This document shows positions 51,693 to 61,512 of a DNA stretch of 64,000 nucleotides, in pieces. The position numbers and the translations under genes were made by a program. The notes below the pieces were generated by a model, which ran no database searches, was not told where the DNA came from, and saw nothing but the letters and a program-made list of their open reading frames with translations. The stretch spans positions 558,001 through 622,000 of the forward strand of contig NZ_WPYP01000001.1 in assembly GCF_013030985.1 (NCBI RefSeq), given 5' to 3'. Origin of the DNA: Ruegeria arenilitoris (GTDB taxonomy: Bacteria; Pseudomonadota; Alphaproteobacteria; Rhodobacterales; Rhodobacteraceae). How positions within the stretch are numbered: position 1 is the first letter of the stretch; every line of letters starts with the position of its first letter.

Positions 51693-53980
51693 TTGACCTG
51701 CTGAAACACCGCCTCGGTCAGTTGGTTCAGCGAGAACGGCTTGGGCAGGAAGGTGGAATTCGAGATCGCGGGACCGGAATCTCCGAACGCGCCCTCGGTG
51801 TAGCCGGACATGAAGATCACCCTTGTATCCGGACGCGTCTCCATCGCTTTGCGGACCCAGGTCGGCCCGTCCATGCCGGGCATGACCACGTCAGTGACAA
51901 AGACATCGACATTCAGCGCGCCGTCTTCCAGCAGACGCAGCGCCTCTTCCGCCGACTCGGCCTCGAGCACGGTATAGCCTTTCAATCGCAGCGCACGTGT
52001 CGCGAAGGCGCGTACCGGCGCCTCGTCTTCGACCAGCAGAACTACCCCTTCGCCCTGGCGGGCTGTTTGCGTGTCGACGGCGGGTAAAGCGTCGGGTTGA
52101 ACTTCTGGTGAAGCGGCCGAAACTGGCAGATAGACAATGAATTCCGTACCGTGGCCCTGAAGGCTGTCGACAAAAATGAACCCGCCCGTCTGTTTGACGA
52201 TCCCGTACACCGTCGACAAGCCCAGACCGGTGCCTTCCCCGGTGCGTTTGGTGGTATAAAACGGTTCGAACACCTTCTGTAGCTTGTCCGCCGGGATGCC
52301 GACGCCGCTGTCGATCACTTTGACGGTGACATATTCGCCGGGCTGAACCGTCGCTCGGTCGCGCGTGAGGGGTTCGTTCAGCACCACCACCTCTGTCTCG
52401 ATCCGCACTTCGCCGCCATCGGGCATGGCATCGCGGGCGTTTACGACGAGGTTCATCAGCACCTGTTCCAATTGCCGTTTGTCTGCCCGCACGGGCTTCA
52501 AAACCGGATCGTGGCTGAGAATCAGGCGGACTTTCTCGCCCACCAGCCGGTTCAGCAGGTGGATCAGATCCGAGATCGTATCCCGCAGATCCAGCACCTC
52601 GGGCTGCAGCGTCTGTTTCCGCGAAAAAGCCAGCAGTTGACTGACCAGAGCGGCCGCCCGGTTGGCGTTCTGGTTGATCTGTACGAGGTCGCCATAGTTC
52701 GGGTCATTCTGGTCATGCCGCAACAGCAGCAAATCACAATGCCCCGATATGGCCGTCAGCAGGTTGTTGAAATCATGCGCAACGCCTCCGGCCAGTTGTC
52801 CGACTGCCTGCATTTTTTGCCCCTGCACGAACTGCGCTTCTAGCGTCTTGAGCTCGGTGGCGTCGTTCAGTACCGCGATCAGTTGAACCTGCCCATCATT
52901 CACCACGCGGTTCAACGTGACCTGAACGAACACCTCTTTGTCCTGCCGGGTCAGGCGCAGGAATTCGGACCGCATTGCCGGTTCCTGAGCAGCCGTGCGT
53001 GCCAGCCAATCCAATACGGGATAGCCAAGTCCGTGCATGATCTGGTCAGCATTGGTTTCTCCGGGCTCGATATCCCCGATCAGTTTCACCGCCAGTCGAT
53101 TGGCCTCTAAAATCCTCCCATCGGGTGCTAGGCGCACAATGGGAACAGGCAAATCGGCAAAGGAAGTCCCGCTGTTGGCCTGCCCCGCCGCCTCTGTCGG
53201 CAGCACGAGCAGGTTGCGCACGGTGCCGGACCGGTTGAGCTCGCACACAGCGGCAGAGATAGTTCCATTTTCCGTGTGCACCTGAACGATGTCACCCTGC
53301 GGGCCCAGGTCAGCCGAAAGGACTTGCTTTAGGCTATCCGGCCTGTGCCCAAGCAAATGAGCCGCCGCAACATTGACCCGCAACAACGTACCGTTGCGGC
53401 CTTCGGTCAGGACCGGAACGGCGACCTCATCCCACTGCCCCGGGGTACCCAGATGAAAGCGCCAGCAAAACTGACCGTTGCCAACATCGAACACCGAAAC
53501 CGGGACGGTCGATCCGACGGTCACAATGTCTTCGCGCGCTTTGCCGAAAATCTCGGCCTTCGACTGAAGACGCAAAAGAACCGCCGCAGGATTTGCAAAC
53601 ATGGACTTCAGGCAGTGCTCCAATCGCACACCCGGACGGGCTTGAAACTTGTTTCGCGCCTCGGGATTGGCCGCCAGAATGTCACCCTGAGCGTTTGCGA
53701 TCACGCAGGGAAACAAATCCTGTTCAGCGAAAACCGCCATGGTCTTCACCGCCTGCTGCGCCAGATGGTCCACGAGTTTTCCCCGCAACACCACAAGGAA
53801 ACTCGCCGCCAGCAGCGATACGCCCGCCACGACAAAACCGGTGTGCCAGATCTGAGGCACGAGCCCGACAACGGGCGCAAGGCTTAGCAGTGCGCCGATG
53901 ACGACCAAAGGGGCAAGTCGCAAACCGGACGGGGCATTTTGAACGGACGGATCAGAAAAAGCTTCCGTTGTATCAGTCAT
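51689..53980 (-). CDS. cckA: Hybrid sensor histidine kinase CckA
   Basis: A 763-aa inner-membrane phosphorelay kinase that, through ChpT, feeds CtrA (and CpdR). Two N-terminal helices (LVVIGALLSLAPVVGLVP; GFVVAGVSLLAASFLVVL) are followed by PAS-like domains, HisKA with the phospho-His in GGVAHDFNNLLTAISGH, HATPase_c (NLVVNARDAMPDGG; GTGLGLSTVYGIV) and a receiver domain (LLVEDEAPVRAF, VFVTDVVMPGMDG with the acceptor Asp). This order and the HDFNNLL box are those of CckA. In Rhodobacterales the pathway controls motility, gene transfer agent and quorum-linked traits. Start ATG at 53980 is preferred to a TTG two codons earlier. Confidence 0.92.
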   Translation of the reverse strand: MTDTTEAFSDPSVQNAPSGLRLAPLVVIGALLSLAPVVGLVPQIWHTGFVVAGVSLLAASFLVVLRGKLVDHLAQQAVKTMAVFAEQDLFPCVIANAQGDILAANPEARNKFQARPGVRLEHCLKSMFANPAAVLLRLQSKAEIFGKAREDIVTVGSTVPVSVFDVGNGQFCWRFHLGTPGQWDEVAVPVLTEGRNGTLLRVNVAAAHLLGHRPDSLKQVLSADLGPQGDIVQVHTENGTISAAVCELNRSGTVRNLLVLPTEAAGQANSGTSFADLPVPIVRLAPDGRILEANRLAVKLIGDIEPGETNADQIMHGLGYPVLDWLARTAAQEPAMRSEFLRLTRQDKEVFVQVTLNRVVNDGQVQLIAVLNDATELKTLEAQFVQGQKMQAVGQLAGGVAHDFNNLLTAISGHCDLLLLRHDQNDPNYGDLVQINQNANRAAALVSQLLAFSRKQTLQPEVLDLRDTISDLIHLLNRLVGEKVRLILSHDPVLKPVRADKRQLEQVLMNLVVNARDAMPDGGEVRIETEVVVLNEPLTRDRATVQPGEYVTVKVIDSGVGIPADKLQKVFEPFYTTKRTGEGTGLGLSTVYGIVKQTGGFIFVDSLQGHGTEFIVYLPVSAASPEVQPDALPAVDTQTARQGEGVVLLVEDEAPVRAFATRALRLKGYTVLEAESAEEALRLLEDGALNVDVFVTDVVMPGMDGPTWVRKAMETRPDTRVIFMSGYTEGAFGDSGPAISNSTFLPKPFSLNQLTEAVFQQVN

Positions 53981-54084
53981 AAACAACTCAGATCAGAGGG
54001 CTTTCACGCAGTCAGCCCAAATAAGGTTAATACCCGCTTAAAAGAAACCGGGAACTCTCCTTTAAGTTGCTATGACCTGATGCG

Positions 54085-55242
54085 CTATCGCGTCAAGTGT
54101 GATGTGAAGAAACCGTCCGTGCCGTGGGAGACAAGCCACGTTTTCCGGAAATTCTCGGACCAGCCCGGGTATTTTCGCAAGAAACCGTCGACGACATTAC
54201 CGTTTTCGTCGTCCAGCATCGAGCAGGTTGCATAAGCCAGAACACCACCCGGCGCGATCATCGGCGCCAACTGGTCCAGAATGGAGGCCTGAATACCCGT
54301 CAATTCCTGCAAGCGGCTTTCGGTCAACGCCCATTTACCCGCCGGAGCCCGCCGCCACGACCCGCTACCGGAACATGGTGCGTCCGCGAGGATTACGTCG
54401 AAGGGGGCTTGTTGCACGAGATCTTCTGTTGTCAGAATCTCTACCCGCACAGCGGCCCGTTCCGCTCGCGTCGGAAGGTCTCGCATACGAGCAGCGTTCA
54501 CGTCATGGGCAAAAACCGAAACCCCTTTTTGCGCCGCCAGCGCCAGAGACTTACCACCACCGCCCGCACAATAGTCCAGCACCCGCATCCCCGGACGCAA
54601 GTCCAAGGCTGCGACAACCGCTTGACTGGCCGCGTCCTGAAGCTCAACCAACCCGTCCATGTAAGCCCGGCTTTGTGCGATTTTGCGCGCACCCTCGGTG
54701 ACTTCCAACGCCGTGTCACAGGCCGGATGCGGTACAGCGATGATCCCATCCGCGGCCAGCGACGCGATTGCCGCGGAGACGTCGGCTTTCATCAGGTTGA
54801 CCCGCAAATGCACTGGCGCCCGGCTTTGCAGGGCCTGCGCCACCGGCACCGCCTGCTCGCCCAGCGAAGTCTGAAACCTGGACCAGAGCCAATCGGGGAT
54901 ATCATACTGCTCGGCCTCAGAGTCGAAGTCCCGTCCGACCTCGGTTTCGGCCAAAACCCCGGGTGCGTGGCGCGCGCCCGTGAACACATCCTCCAACGGT
55001 GCGCCGGATGCACGCACAGTACCTATCATAAGACCACGCCCGGTCTCGGCCCCTCCGAGCGCCGCATAGGATCGTTTGCACCGCAACGCGGCGAACACAT
55101 GATCGCGAACCGCAGCCCGATCCTTGGATCCGGCGAACCGGCTCCGGCGGGCCCAGTTGGTCAGGGATTTCTCGACAGGCGCACCTGCGAGAATCTCATC
55201 AAGGATTTCGATAGAAGCCTGAATACGTGCGGCCGGTGTCAT
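54085..55242 (-). CDS. RsmB-like 16S rRNA (cytosine-5) methyltransferase
   Basis: About 385 aa from the ATG at 55242 (MTPAARIQASIEILDEIL); a start 14 codons earlier is possible. A short N-terminal helical region is followed by the Rossmann methyltransferase fold with SAM motif VLDYCAGGGGKSLALA, motif IV DAPCSGSGSWRR and motif VI YATCSMLDDENGNVV, giving the two conserved cysteines (one catalytic) of the RsmB/NOP2/Sun family. The exact modified base is not deducible. Located after guaB and its terminator, same strand. Confidence 0.87.
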   Translation of the reverse strand: MTPAARIQASIEILDEILAGAPVEKSLTNWARRSRFAGSKDRAAVRDHVFAALRCKRSYAALGGAETGRGLMIGTVRASGAPLEDVFTGARHAPGVLAETEVGRDFDSEAEQYDIPDWLWSRFQTSLGEQAVPVAQALQSRAPVHLRVNLMKADVSAAIASLAADGIIAVPHPACDTALEVTEGARKIAQSRAYMDGLVELQDAASQAVVAALDLRPGMRVLDYCAGGGGKSLALAAQKGVSVFAHDVNAARMRDLPTRAERAAVRVEILTTEDLVQQAPFDVILADAPCSGSGSWRRAPAGKWALTESRLQELTGIQASILDQLAPMIAPGGVLAYATCSMLDDENGNVVDGFLRKYPGWSENFRKTWLVSHGTDGFFTSHLTR

Positions 55243-55290
55243 GCTGTCTTCCGATGCTGCTAGTGTGACGATAGTCAAAGCCACAAATGC

Positions 55291-55316
55291 AAAACGGCGC
55301 CCTGTTCCGGGCGCCG
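55291..55316 (-). terminator. Terminator of guaB
   Basis: The stem CGGCGCCC/GGGCGCCG with a 6-nt loop, followed on the minus strand by TTTTGC. It lies 20 bp after the guaB stop. Confidence 0.75.
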
Positions 55317-55335
55317 CGAACCTTGAAAGCCGGGG

Positions 55336-56787
<1,452 letters not shown>

Positions 56788-57001
56788 CTAACCCCATGCA
56801 AAAGCCCGTTTGGCGGTGACCCTATTACATGGATTTCACCCAAGGAAAAGCCCCAGAGCTAAACTAGTTTTCCTTTACGGGCCAATCCCAAGAGAAAAAA
56901 CGACGCAACCCATGCAAAACGTGCCGCTGAATGCCCTTTCCCTTTGCGCGCAAACCCATATCTTGCCCGGCATACGCGCGAATACAAAAGGCAGGCCAGA
57001 T

Positions 57002-59044
57002 ATGACCACCGATCCCCTTGTTGTTTTTACCCCTTCAGGCAAACGCGGACACTTTCCCGTTGGCACCCCGGTTCTGACCGCCGCCCGGCAGCTGGGCGTC
57101 GATCTGGATTCGGTCTGTGGTGGCCGTGGGATCTGCTCGAAATGTCAGATCACCCCCAGCTACGGCGAGTTTCCCAAACACGGCGTTACCGTGTCCGAAG
57201 ATGCGCTGAGCGAATGGAACGCGGTCGAGCAACGTTATGACGACAAGCGGGGGCTGAAACCCGGCCGCCGTCTGGGCTGTCAGGCCACCGTTCAGGGCGA
57301 CATCGTGATTGACGTTCCGCCGGAAAGCCAGGTGCACCGTCAGGTCGTCCGCAAGGCCGCCGCTGCGCGCGCGATTATCATGGACCCGGCAACGCGTCTG
57401 TATTTCGTCGTGGTCGAGGAACCCGACATGCACTCGCCCACCGGCGATCTTGAGCGGCTGGAACGCGCCCTGCGTCAGCAGTGGAATATCGAAGCCGTCA
57501 CCGCCGATCTGTCGCTGATGTCCAAGCTGCAGCCCGTCCTGCGCAAGGGCAAATGGGAGGTCACCGTGGCCGTCCACAAAGGCCACAAGGATACCGTTGC
57601 CCGGATTGTCGAAATCTGGCCCGGTCTGCATGAAAGCGGGCTATACGGGCTGGCCATCGACCTCGGCTCGACCACTATCGCGGCGCACCTGACCGATCTG
57701 GAAACGGGAGAGGTGAAGGCGTCATCAGGCCTGATGAACCCGCAGATCCGGTTCGGCGAAGACCTGATGAGCCGTGTGTCCTACGCGATGATGAACCCCG
57801 GCGGTGATCAGGAGATGACACGGGCCGTACGCGAGGCGATCAATGATCTGACAATCTCGATCACCGAAGAAGCGGGCATCGATGCCGAACTGATCGTTGA
57901 GACGGTTTTCGTCTGCAACCCGGTCATGCATCACCTGTTGCTGGGTCTGGACCCGGTCGAGCTGGGCCAGGCACCGTTTGCGCTGGCGACCTCGGAAAGC
58001 ATGTCCCTGCCCGCCCGCGAGATGGACTTGACCAAGATGAACCCGCGCGCGCAGGTTTACATCTTGCCTTGTATCGCGGGCCATGTTGGGGCCGACTGTG
58101 CCGCGGTTGCCTTGTCGGAAGAACCCGGCAAATCCGAAGACCTCGTGCTGATCGTGGACGTGGGCACCAACGCGGAAATCCTGCTGGGCAACACCAGCCG
58201 CGTTCTGGCCTGCTCCTCGCCCACAGGTCCGGCATTCGAGGGTGCCCAGATCAGCTCCGGCCAGCGCGCTGCGCCCGGCGCCATTGAACGGATCGAGATC
58301 GACCCTGTCACCAAGGAACCCCGCTTTCGCGTGATCGGGTCCGAGAAATGGTCCGATGAGGAAGGCTTCGATCAGGACGTCGCAACCACCGGCATCACTG
58401 GCATCTGCGGCTCAGGTATCATCGAGGCCGTGGCCGAGATGCGCATCGCTGGCCTGTTGGACGAAAGCGGCCTGATTGGTTCGGCTGCACAAACCGGCAC
58501 CGCGCGTTGCGTTCCCGAAGGCCGCACAAACGCCTATCTGATCCACGATTCCAGCGCCGAAGGTGGGCCGCGCATCACCGTGACCCAAGGCGACATCCGC
58601 GCCATCCAGCTGGCCAAATCCGCGCTTTACGCTGGCGCCCGTCTGCTGATGGACGTGATGGAGGTCGACAAGGTTGACCGCGTCGTTCTGGCCGGGGCGT
58701 TTGGTGCCCATATCTCGACCAAACACGCGATGGTTCTGGGCATGATCCCGGACGCACCGCTGGATAAGGTCTCCAGCGCAGGCAACGCAGCGGGAACCGG
58801 TGCCCGGATCGCGCTGTGCAATATCGGCGCCCGAACCGAGATCGAACGCGTCGTGCGCGAGATCACCAAGGTCGAAACCGCCATTGAGCCCAAGTTCCAG
58901 GATCACTTCGTGGCCGCTAACGCGATCCCGCATAAAACCGATCCGTTCCCGGAACTGGCGCAGGTGGTCACCCTGCCCGCGCCCTCGTTCAACACTGGCG
59001 GAGATGAGGAAAAGTCTGGCCGCCGTCGACGCAGGAGGTCATAG
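57002..59044 (+). CDS. RACo-like corrinoid-activating ASKHA ATPase with [2Fe-2S] domain (DUF4445)
   Basis: A 680-aa protein. The start at 57002 (MTTDPLVVFTPSGKRGHFPVG) follows AGGCAGGCCAG; upstream codons are intergenic. The N-terminal plant-type ferredoxin domain carries Cys39, Cys45, Cys48 (VCGGRGICSKCQ) and a fourth Cys in RRLGCQA. The C-terminal ASKHA/DUF4445 domain follows (YGLAIDLGSTTIAAHLTDLETG; IVDVGTNAEILLGN; GITGICGSGIIEAVAEM; VVLAGAFGAHIS). Such proteins reductively reactivate corrinoid proteins of methyl transfer systems or a split cobalamin-dependent methionine synthase. No corrinoid protein is in the window, so the partner is unknown. Confidence 0.88.
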   Translation: MTTDPLVVFTPSGKRGHFPVGTPVLTAARQLGVDLDSVCGGRGICSKCQITPSYGEFPKHGVTVSEDALSEWNAVEQRYDDKRGLKPGRRLGCQATVQGDIVIDVPPESQVHRQVVRKAAAARAIIMDPATRLYFVVVEEPDMHSPTGDLERLERALRQQWNIEAVTADLSLMSKLQPVLRKGKWEVTVAVHKGHKDTVARIVEIWPGLHESGLYGLAIDLGSTTIAAHLTDLETGEVKASSGLMNPQIRFGEDLMSRVSYAMMNPGGDQEMTRAVREAINDLTISITEEAGIDAELIVETVFVCNPVMHHLLLGLDPVELGQAPFALATSESMSLPAREMDLTKMNPRAQVYILPCIAGHVGADCAAVALSEEPGKSEDLVLIVDVGTNAEILLGNTSRVLACSSPTGPAFEGAQISSGQRAAPGAIERIEIDPVTKEPRFRVIGSEKWSDEEGFDQDVATTGITGICGSGIIEAVAEMRIAGLLDESGLIGSAAQTGTARCVPEGRTNAYLIHDSSAEGGPRITVTQGDIRAIQLAKSALYAGARLLMDVMEVDKVDRVVLAGAFGAHISTKHAMVLGMIPDAPLDKVSSAGNAAGTGARIALCNIGARTEIERVVREITKVETAIEPKFQDHFVAANAIPHKTDPFPELAQVVTLPAPSFNTGGDEEKSGRRRRRRS

Positions 59045-59067
59045 TCGCCCCAACCACGGGGGCATAG

Positions 59068-59925
59068 ATGACGTCAGCAAACGAAGAACAGGCAGAGTAC
59101 TGGGGCCAGTCTGAGAGCGGCACTAAATGGTTGACCTACGAAGATCACCTGGACCACGCCTTTGCCCCTGTTCTGGATCTGGTTCTGAACCGGGCTGACT
59201 TGTCCGTTGGAATGAAGGTTCTGGATATCGGTTGCGGCACGGGGGTTAGCACCCTTGCCGCAGCCCGGAGCGTCGGACCGGACGGACATGTGCTGGCCGC
59301 CGATATCTCACAACCTTTTCTGGATCGCGCTGCCACGCGCGCTTCGGAAGACGGATTGGACAACATTCGGTTCCAGTTTGCTGACACTCAGACCTATTCC
59401 TTTGAGCCCGCGCTTATGGACGCGGCGATCTCGCGGTTCGGCGTTATGTTCTTCAGCGATTCCGTGGCTGCCTTCGCCAATATCGCAAAGGCGCTAAAAC
59501 CTGGCGCTCAAATGACTTTTGCGGCCTGGGGTCCTTTGGACGTGAACCCATGGTTCCGCGTGCCCCATATAGCCGCCGTCAAACGATTGGGTCAGCCACC
59601 ACGCGTGGACCGCTATGCGCCCGGCCCCCTCGCGTTTCACGATCTTGACCACGTCACGGGAATGATGGTTCAGGCCGGGTTGTCTGATGTGAAGGCCGAG
59701 GCAGTCGCATTAGACCTGCAAGCCGTCAACGGTGTTGAGGGTACAGCGGCACTGTGTACGCGCGTCGGACCGGCTGCGCGGGTCATCGCTCATTTCGACG
59801 GAGATGAACGGGACGTCCAAGCCATCCAGAAAGACGTCACCGCCGAGTTTCATCACCTGCAATCCCAGGCAGAGCCCCACATCCCTGCGGTCATCAACCT
59901 GTTTCAGGCTCGTCGATCCGAGTGA
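59068..59925 (+). CDS. Class I SAM-dependent methyltransferase
   Basis: A 285-aa methyltransferase of the UbiE/Methyltransf_11-like group. SAM motif I is VLDIGCGTGVSTLAAA (about residues 51-66), motif II VLAADISQPFL, and the post-I region ISRFGVMFF. The C-terminal part is variable and sets an unknown substrate. It starts 23 bp after the RACo-like gene on the same strand and may be cotranscribed. Its end abuts the tRNA-Gly-like sequence, 1 bp away. Confidence 0.83.
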   Translation: MTSANEEQAEYWGQSESGTKWLTYEDHLDHAFAPVLDLVLNRADLSVGMKVLDIGCGTGVSTLAAARSVGPDGHVLAADISQPFLDRAATRASEDGLDNIRFQFADTQTYSFEPALMDAAISRFGVMFFSDSVAAFANIAKALKPGAQMTFAAWGPLDVNPWFRVPHIAAVKRLGQPPRVDRYAPGPLAFHDLDHVTGMMVQAGLSDVKAEAVALDLQAVNGVEGTAALCTRVGPAARVIAHFDGDERDVQAIQKDVTAEFHHLQSQAEPHIPAVINLFQARRSE

Positions 59926-59926
59926 T

Positions 59927-59997
59927 TGGAGCGGGTAGCGGGAATCGAACCCGCGCGTTCAGCTTGGGAAGCTTAGACGATGAACCACTATCTCCGC
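59927..59997 (-). tRNA. Degenerate tRNA-Gly(CCC)-like gene
   Basis: The 3' half is a good tRNA-Gly: anticodon loop TTCCCAA (anticodon CCC), T-arm GCGGGTTCGATTCCCGC, acceptor 3' strand TACCCGC and encoded TCCA. The 5' acceptor strand GCGGAGA mispairs at two positions, one anticodon-stem pair is a mismatch, and the D-arm is irregular, unlike the intact copy at 61272. It is probably a remodelled or decayed copy at an integration junction; function is doubtful. Confidence 0.5.
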
Positions 59998-60214
59998 CTT
60001 ATTTCAATTAGTTAGTCGGCGTCTTATATGCGGTTTGTAGGTATTTTGTAGGCGATTAGCACAATTGCCTATTTCGAGGAGATTAGCCCCTCCACCCTAT
60101 GGCGCAACACCTTTTATGGCGGAACGTACAACTGTCTGCTACAACATCTTGAAAAACATGGTCCTCGCCACCATGTCTAGACAAAGATAGCCAGTTTGAC
60201 GGCAGAGGGATCAA

Positions 60215-60604
60215 GTGAGCGTCGACATCTACAATCAGAGATACGAAACATTTCGGCACTTGGACAAGCTGCGTTGGCAAATGCTGCAACTGCTGATCGC
60301 AATCGCATCGGCCACCGCGTTGGTGCTGCGATCAACGACCGGTGAGATCGAGTGGTGGTTTTACTTTCTGCTGGGAGCATCTCTGATGACACTTTCATTT
60401 GTGATGCTTCGCATCGGAAGCGGTATCCGGAAGAACGCCGTCGAACTTAAGACGGCAGCTGATGCAATTGGTGACCATGGAATGCCTGATGTCTCCAACG
60501 AGTGGAAATCCATCGCTCACTGGATCGCAGTGTTGGTGATGGGTTTGGGAGCTTTCTTAGTCGGAACCTCCGCCAGCATGGCCAACATTTTTTCAGGGGG
60601 TTGA
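60215..60604 (+). CDS. Three-helix membrane protein of a TIR-linked pair (putative effector)
   Basis: A 129-aa protein starting with GTG, preceded by GAGGGA. Hydrophobic helices lie near residues 22-39 (QMLQLLIAIASATALVL), 47-67 (WWFYFLLGASLMTLSFVML) and 99-120 (SIAHWIAVLVMGLGAFLVG). A cytoplasmic loop of about 30 residues lies between helices 2 and 3. No ligand-binding domain is visible. Its stop is one base before the start of the TIR-like gene, so the two are made together. By analogy with TIR- or nucleotide-signalled defence systems it could be a membrane-disrupting effector; this is an inference. Confidence 0.7.
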   Translation: MSVDIYNQRYETFRHLDKLRWQMLQLLIAIASATALVLRSTTGEIEWWFYFLLGASLMTLSFVMLRIGSGIRKNAVELKTAADAIGDHGMPDVSNEWKSIAHWIAVLVMGLGAFLVGTSASMANIFSGG

Positions 60605-60605
60605 A

Positions 60606-61238
60606 TTGACCAAAGCATTCATCAGCTATCATCACCACAATGACCAAGAATATCGAAACCACATTTCGTGGCTCGCGAACATGTACGGAGCATTTGACGA
60701 TTGCTCAGTCGAACTTGGGGACATTGACGACAATCTTGCACCACAGACTATTCGCAGGATCATCCGGGATGAATACCTACGCGATACCCAAGTAACTATC
60801 CTTCTTTGCGGAACTGAGACCCGATTCCGAAAGCATGTGGACTGGGAACTGAAATCCAGCATGATTGACGGAGCTGTCAATAAACGGTCTGGAATACTCG
60901 TCATCGACCTGCCGACCACCTCTAGCATTTCATGGCAAACGAGTCTGCCCGGCGAGAAAGCGGCCATATATCCCGACTATACGTCCGGGTGGTTTTCGGT
61001 CGAAACAAAGGCTGATTTTCAAAATCGGTACCCGGAGATGCCTGAGCGGATCATCGACAATTTGCTCAAACCGGATGTTGCTATGTCGGTGGTGCCGTGG
61101 TCTCGAATTGAGCATCAACCTGAGAACTTGAAGTTCTTGGTCGATGCCACCGCAAGAGTAGCAGCTACAAATGAATACGACTGCTCATTGCCTATGCGGA
61201 TGCGAGATCACTATCCGCAACCAAGATATCAGTACTAA
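60606..61238 (+). CDS. ThsB-like TIR-domain protein (DUF1863/MTH538 family)
   Basis: A 210-aa protein starting with TTG after AGGGGG. The first 110 residues match the ThsB/DUF1863 TIR fold: KAFISYHHHNDQEYRNHI (strand A and box 1), a middle helix with RRIIRDEYLRDTQVTILLCG, then TETRFRKHVDWELKSSM, where the Trp-Glu-Leu/Ile helix holds the conserved Glu. A C-terminal part of about 95 residues is less clear. In Thoeris, ThsB senses phage and makes an NAD-derived signal. Here the usual ThsA is absent and a small membrane protein takes its place in the pair. Confidence 0.8.
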   Translation: MTKAFISYHHHNDQEYRNHISWLANMYGAFDDCSVELGDIDDNLAPQTIRRIIRDEYLRDTQVTILLCGTETRFRKHVDWELKSSMIDGAVNKRSGILVIDLPTTSSISWQTSLPGEKAAIYPDYTSGWFSVETKADFQNRYPEMPERIIDNLLKPDVAMSVVPWSRIEHQPENLKFLVDATARVAATNEYDCSLPMRMRDHYPQPRYQY

Positions 61239-61271
61239 CTTAGAGTATTGGGGAGAGTGCTGACCACATTC

Positions 61272-61345
61272 TGGAGCGGGTAACGGGAATCGAACCCGTA
61301 ACAAGAGCTTGGGAAGCTCGTGTGATACCTTTTCACCATACCCGC
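61272..61345 (-). tRNA. tRNA-Gly(CCC)
   Basis: Complete: acceptor GCGGGTA/TACCCGC with encoded TCCA, D-arm GGTGAAAAGGTATCAC, anticodon arm CGAGC-TTCCCAA-GCTCT (anticodon CCC) and T-arm ACGGGTTCGATTCCCGT. It is a frequent integration target in bacteria, consistent with the accessory genes on both sides. Confidence 0.93.
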
Positions 61346-61512
61346 GCTGTCGAAACTGTTACTATTACACCCAGCCGAAGACAAGGCGTTGCGGCACTGC
61401 AAAATGTCACCTTTGGGTGTCTGTTATAATAACGGTTTCGCACTTTCGCCAACAGCAACTGCCGCGTAGCAAATACCATTGATACCAAAAAAATTCATAC
61501 CGAGAAGAATAA

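Larger units (their letters stand above)
59927..61345. mobile_element. Possible mini-island between two tRNA-Gly sequences
   Basis: About 1.3 kb holding only a two-gene putative defence unit, bounded by the degenerate and the intact tRNA-Gly(CCC). The 3' 25 bases of the two tRNAs are nearly the same, as expected of attachment sites, but they are not identical further in and no integrase is present, so a cassette exchange at a tRNA hotspot is inferred rather than shown. Around 60030-60050 is a short direct repeat (TTGTAGGTATTTTGTAGGCG). Confidence 0.4.
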
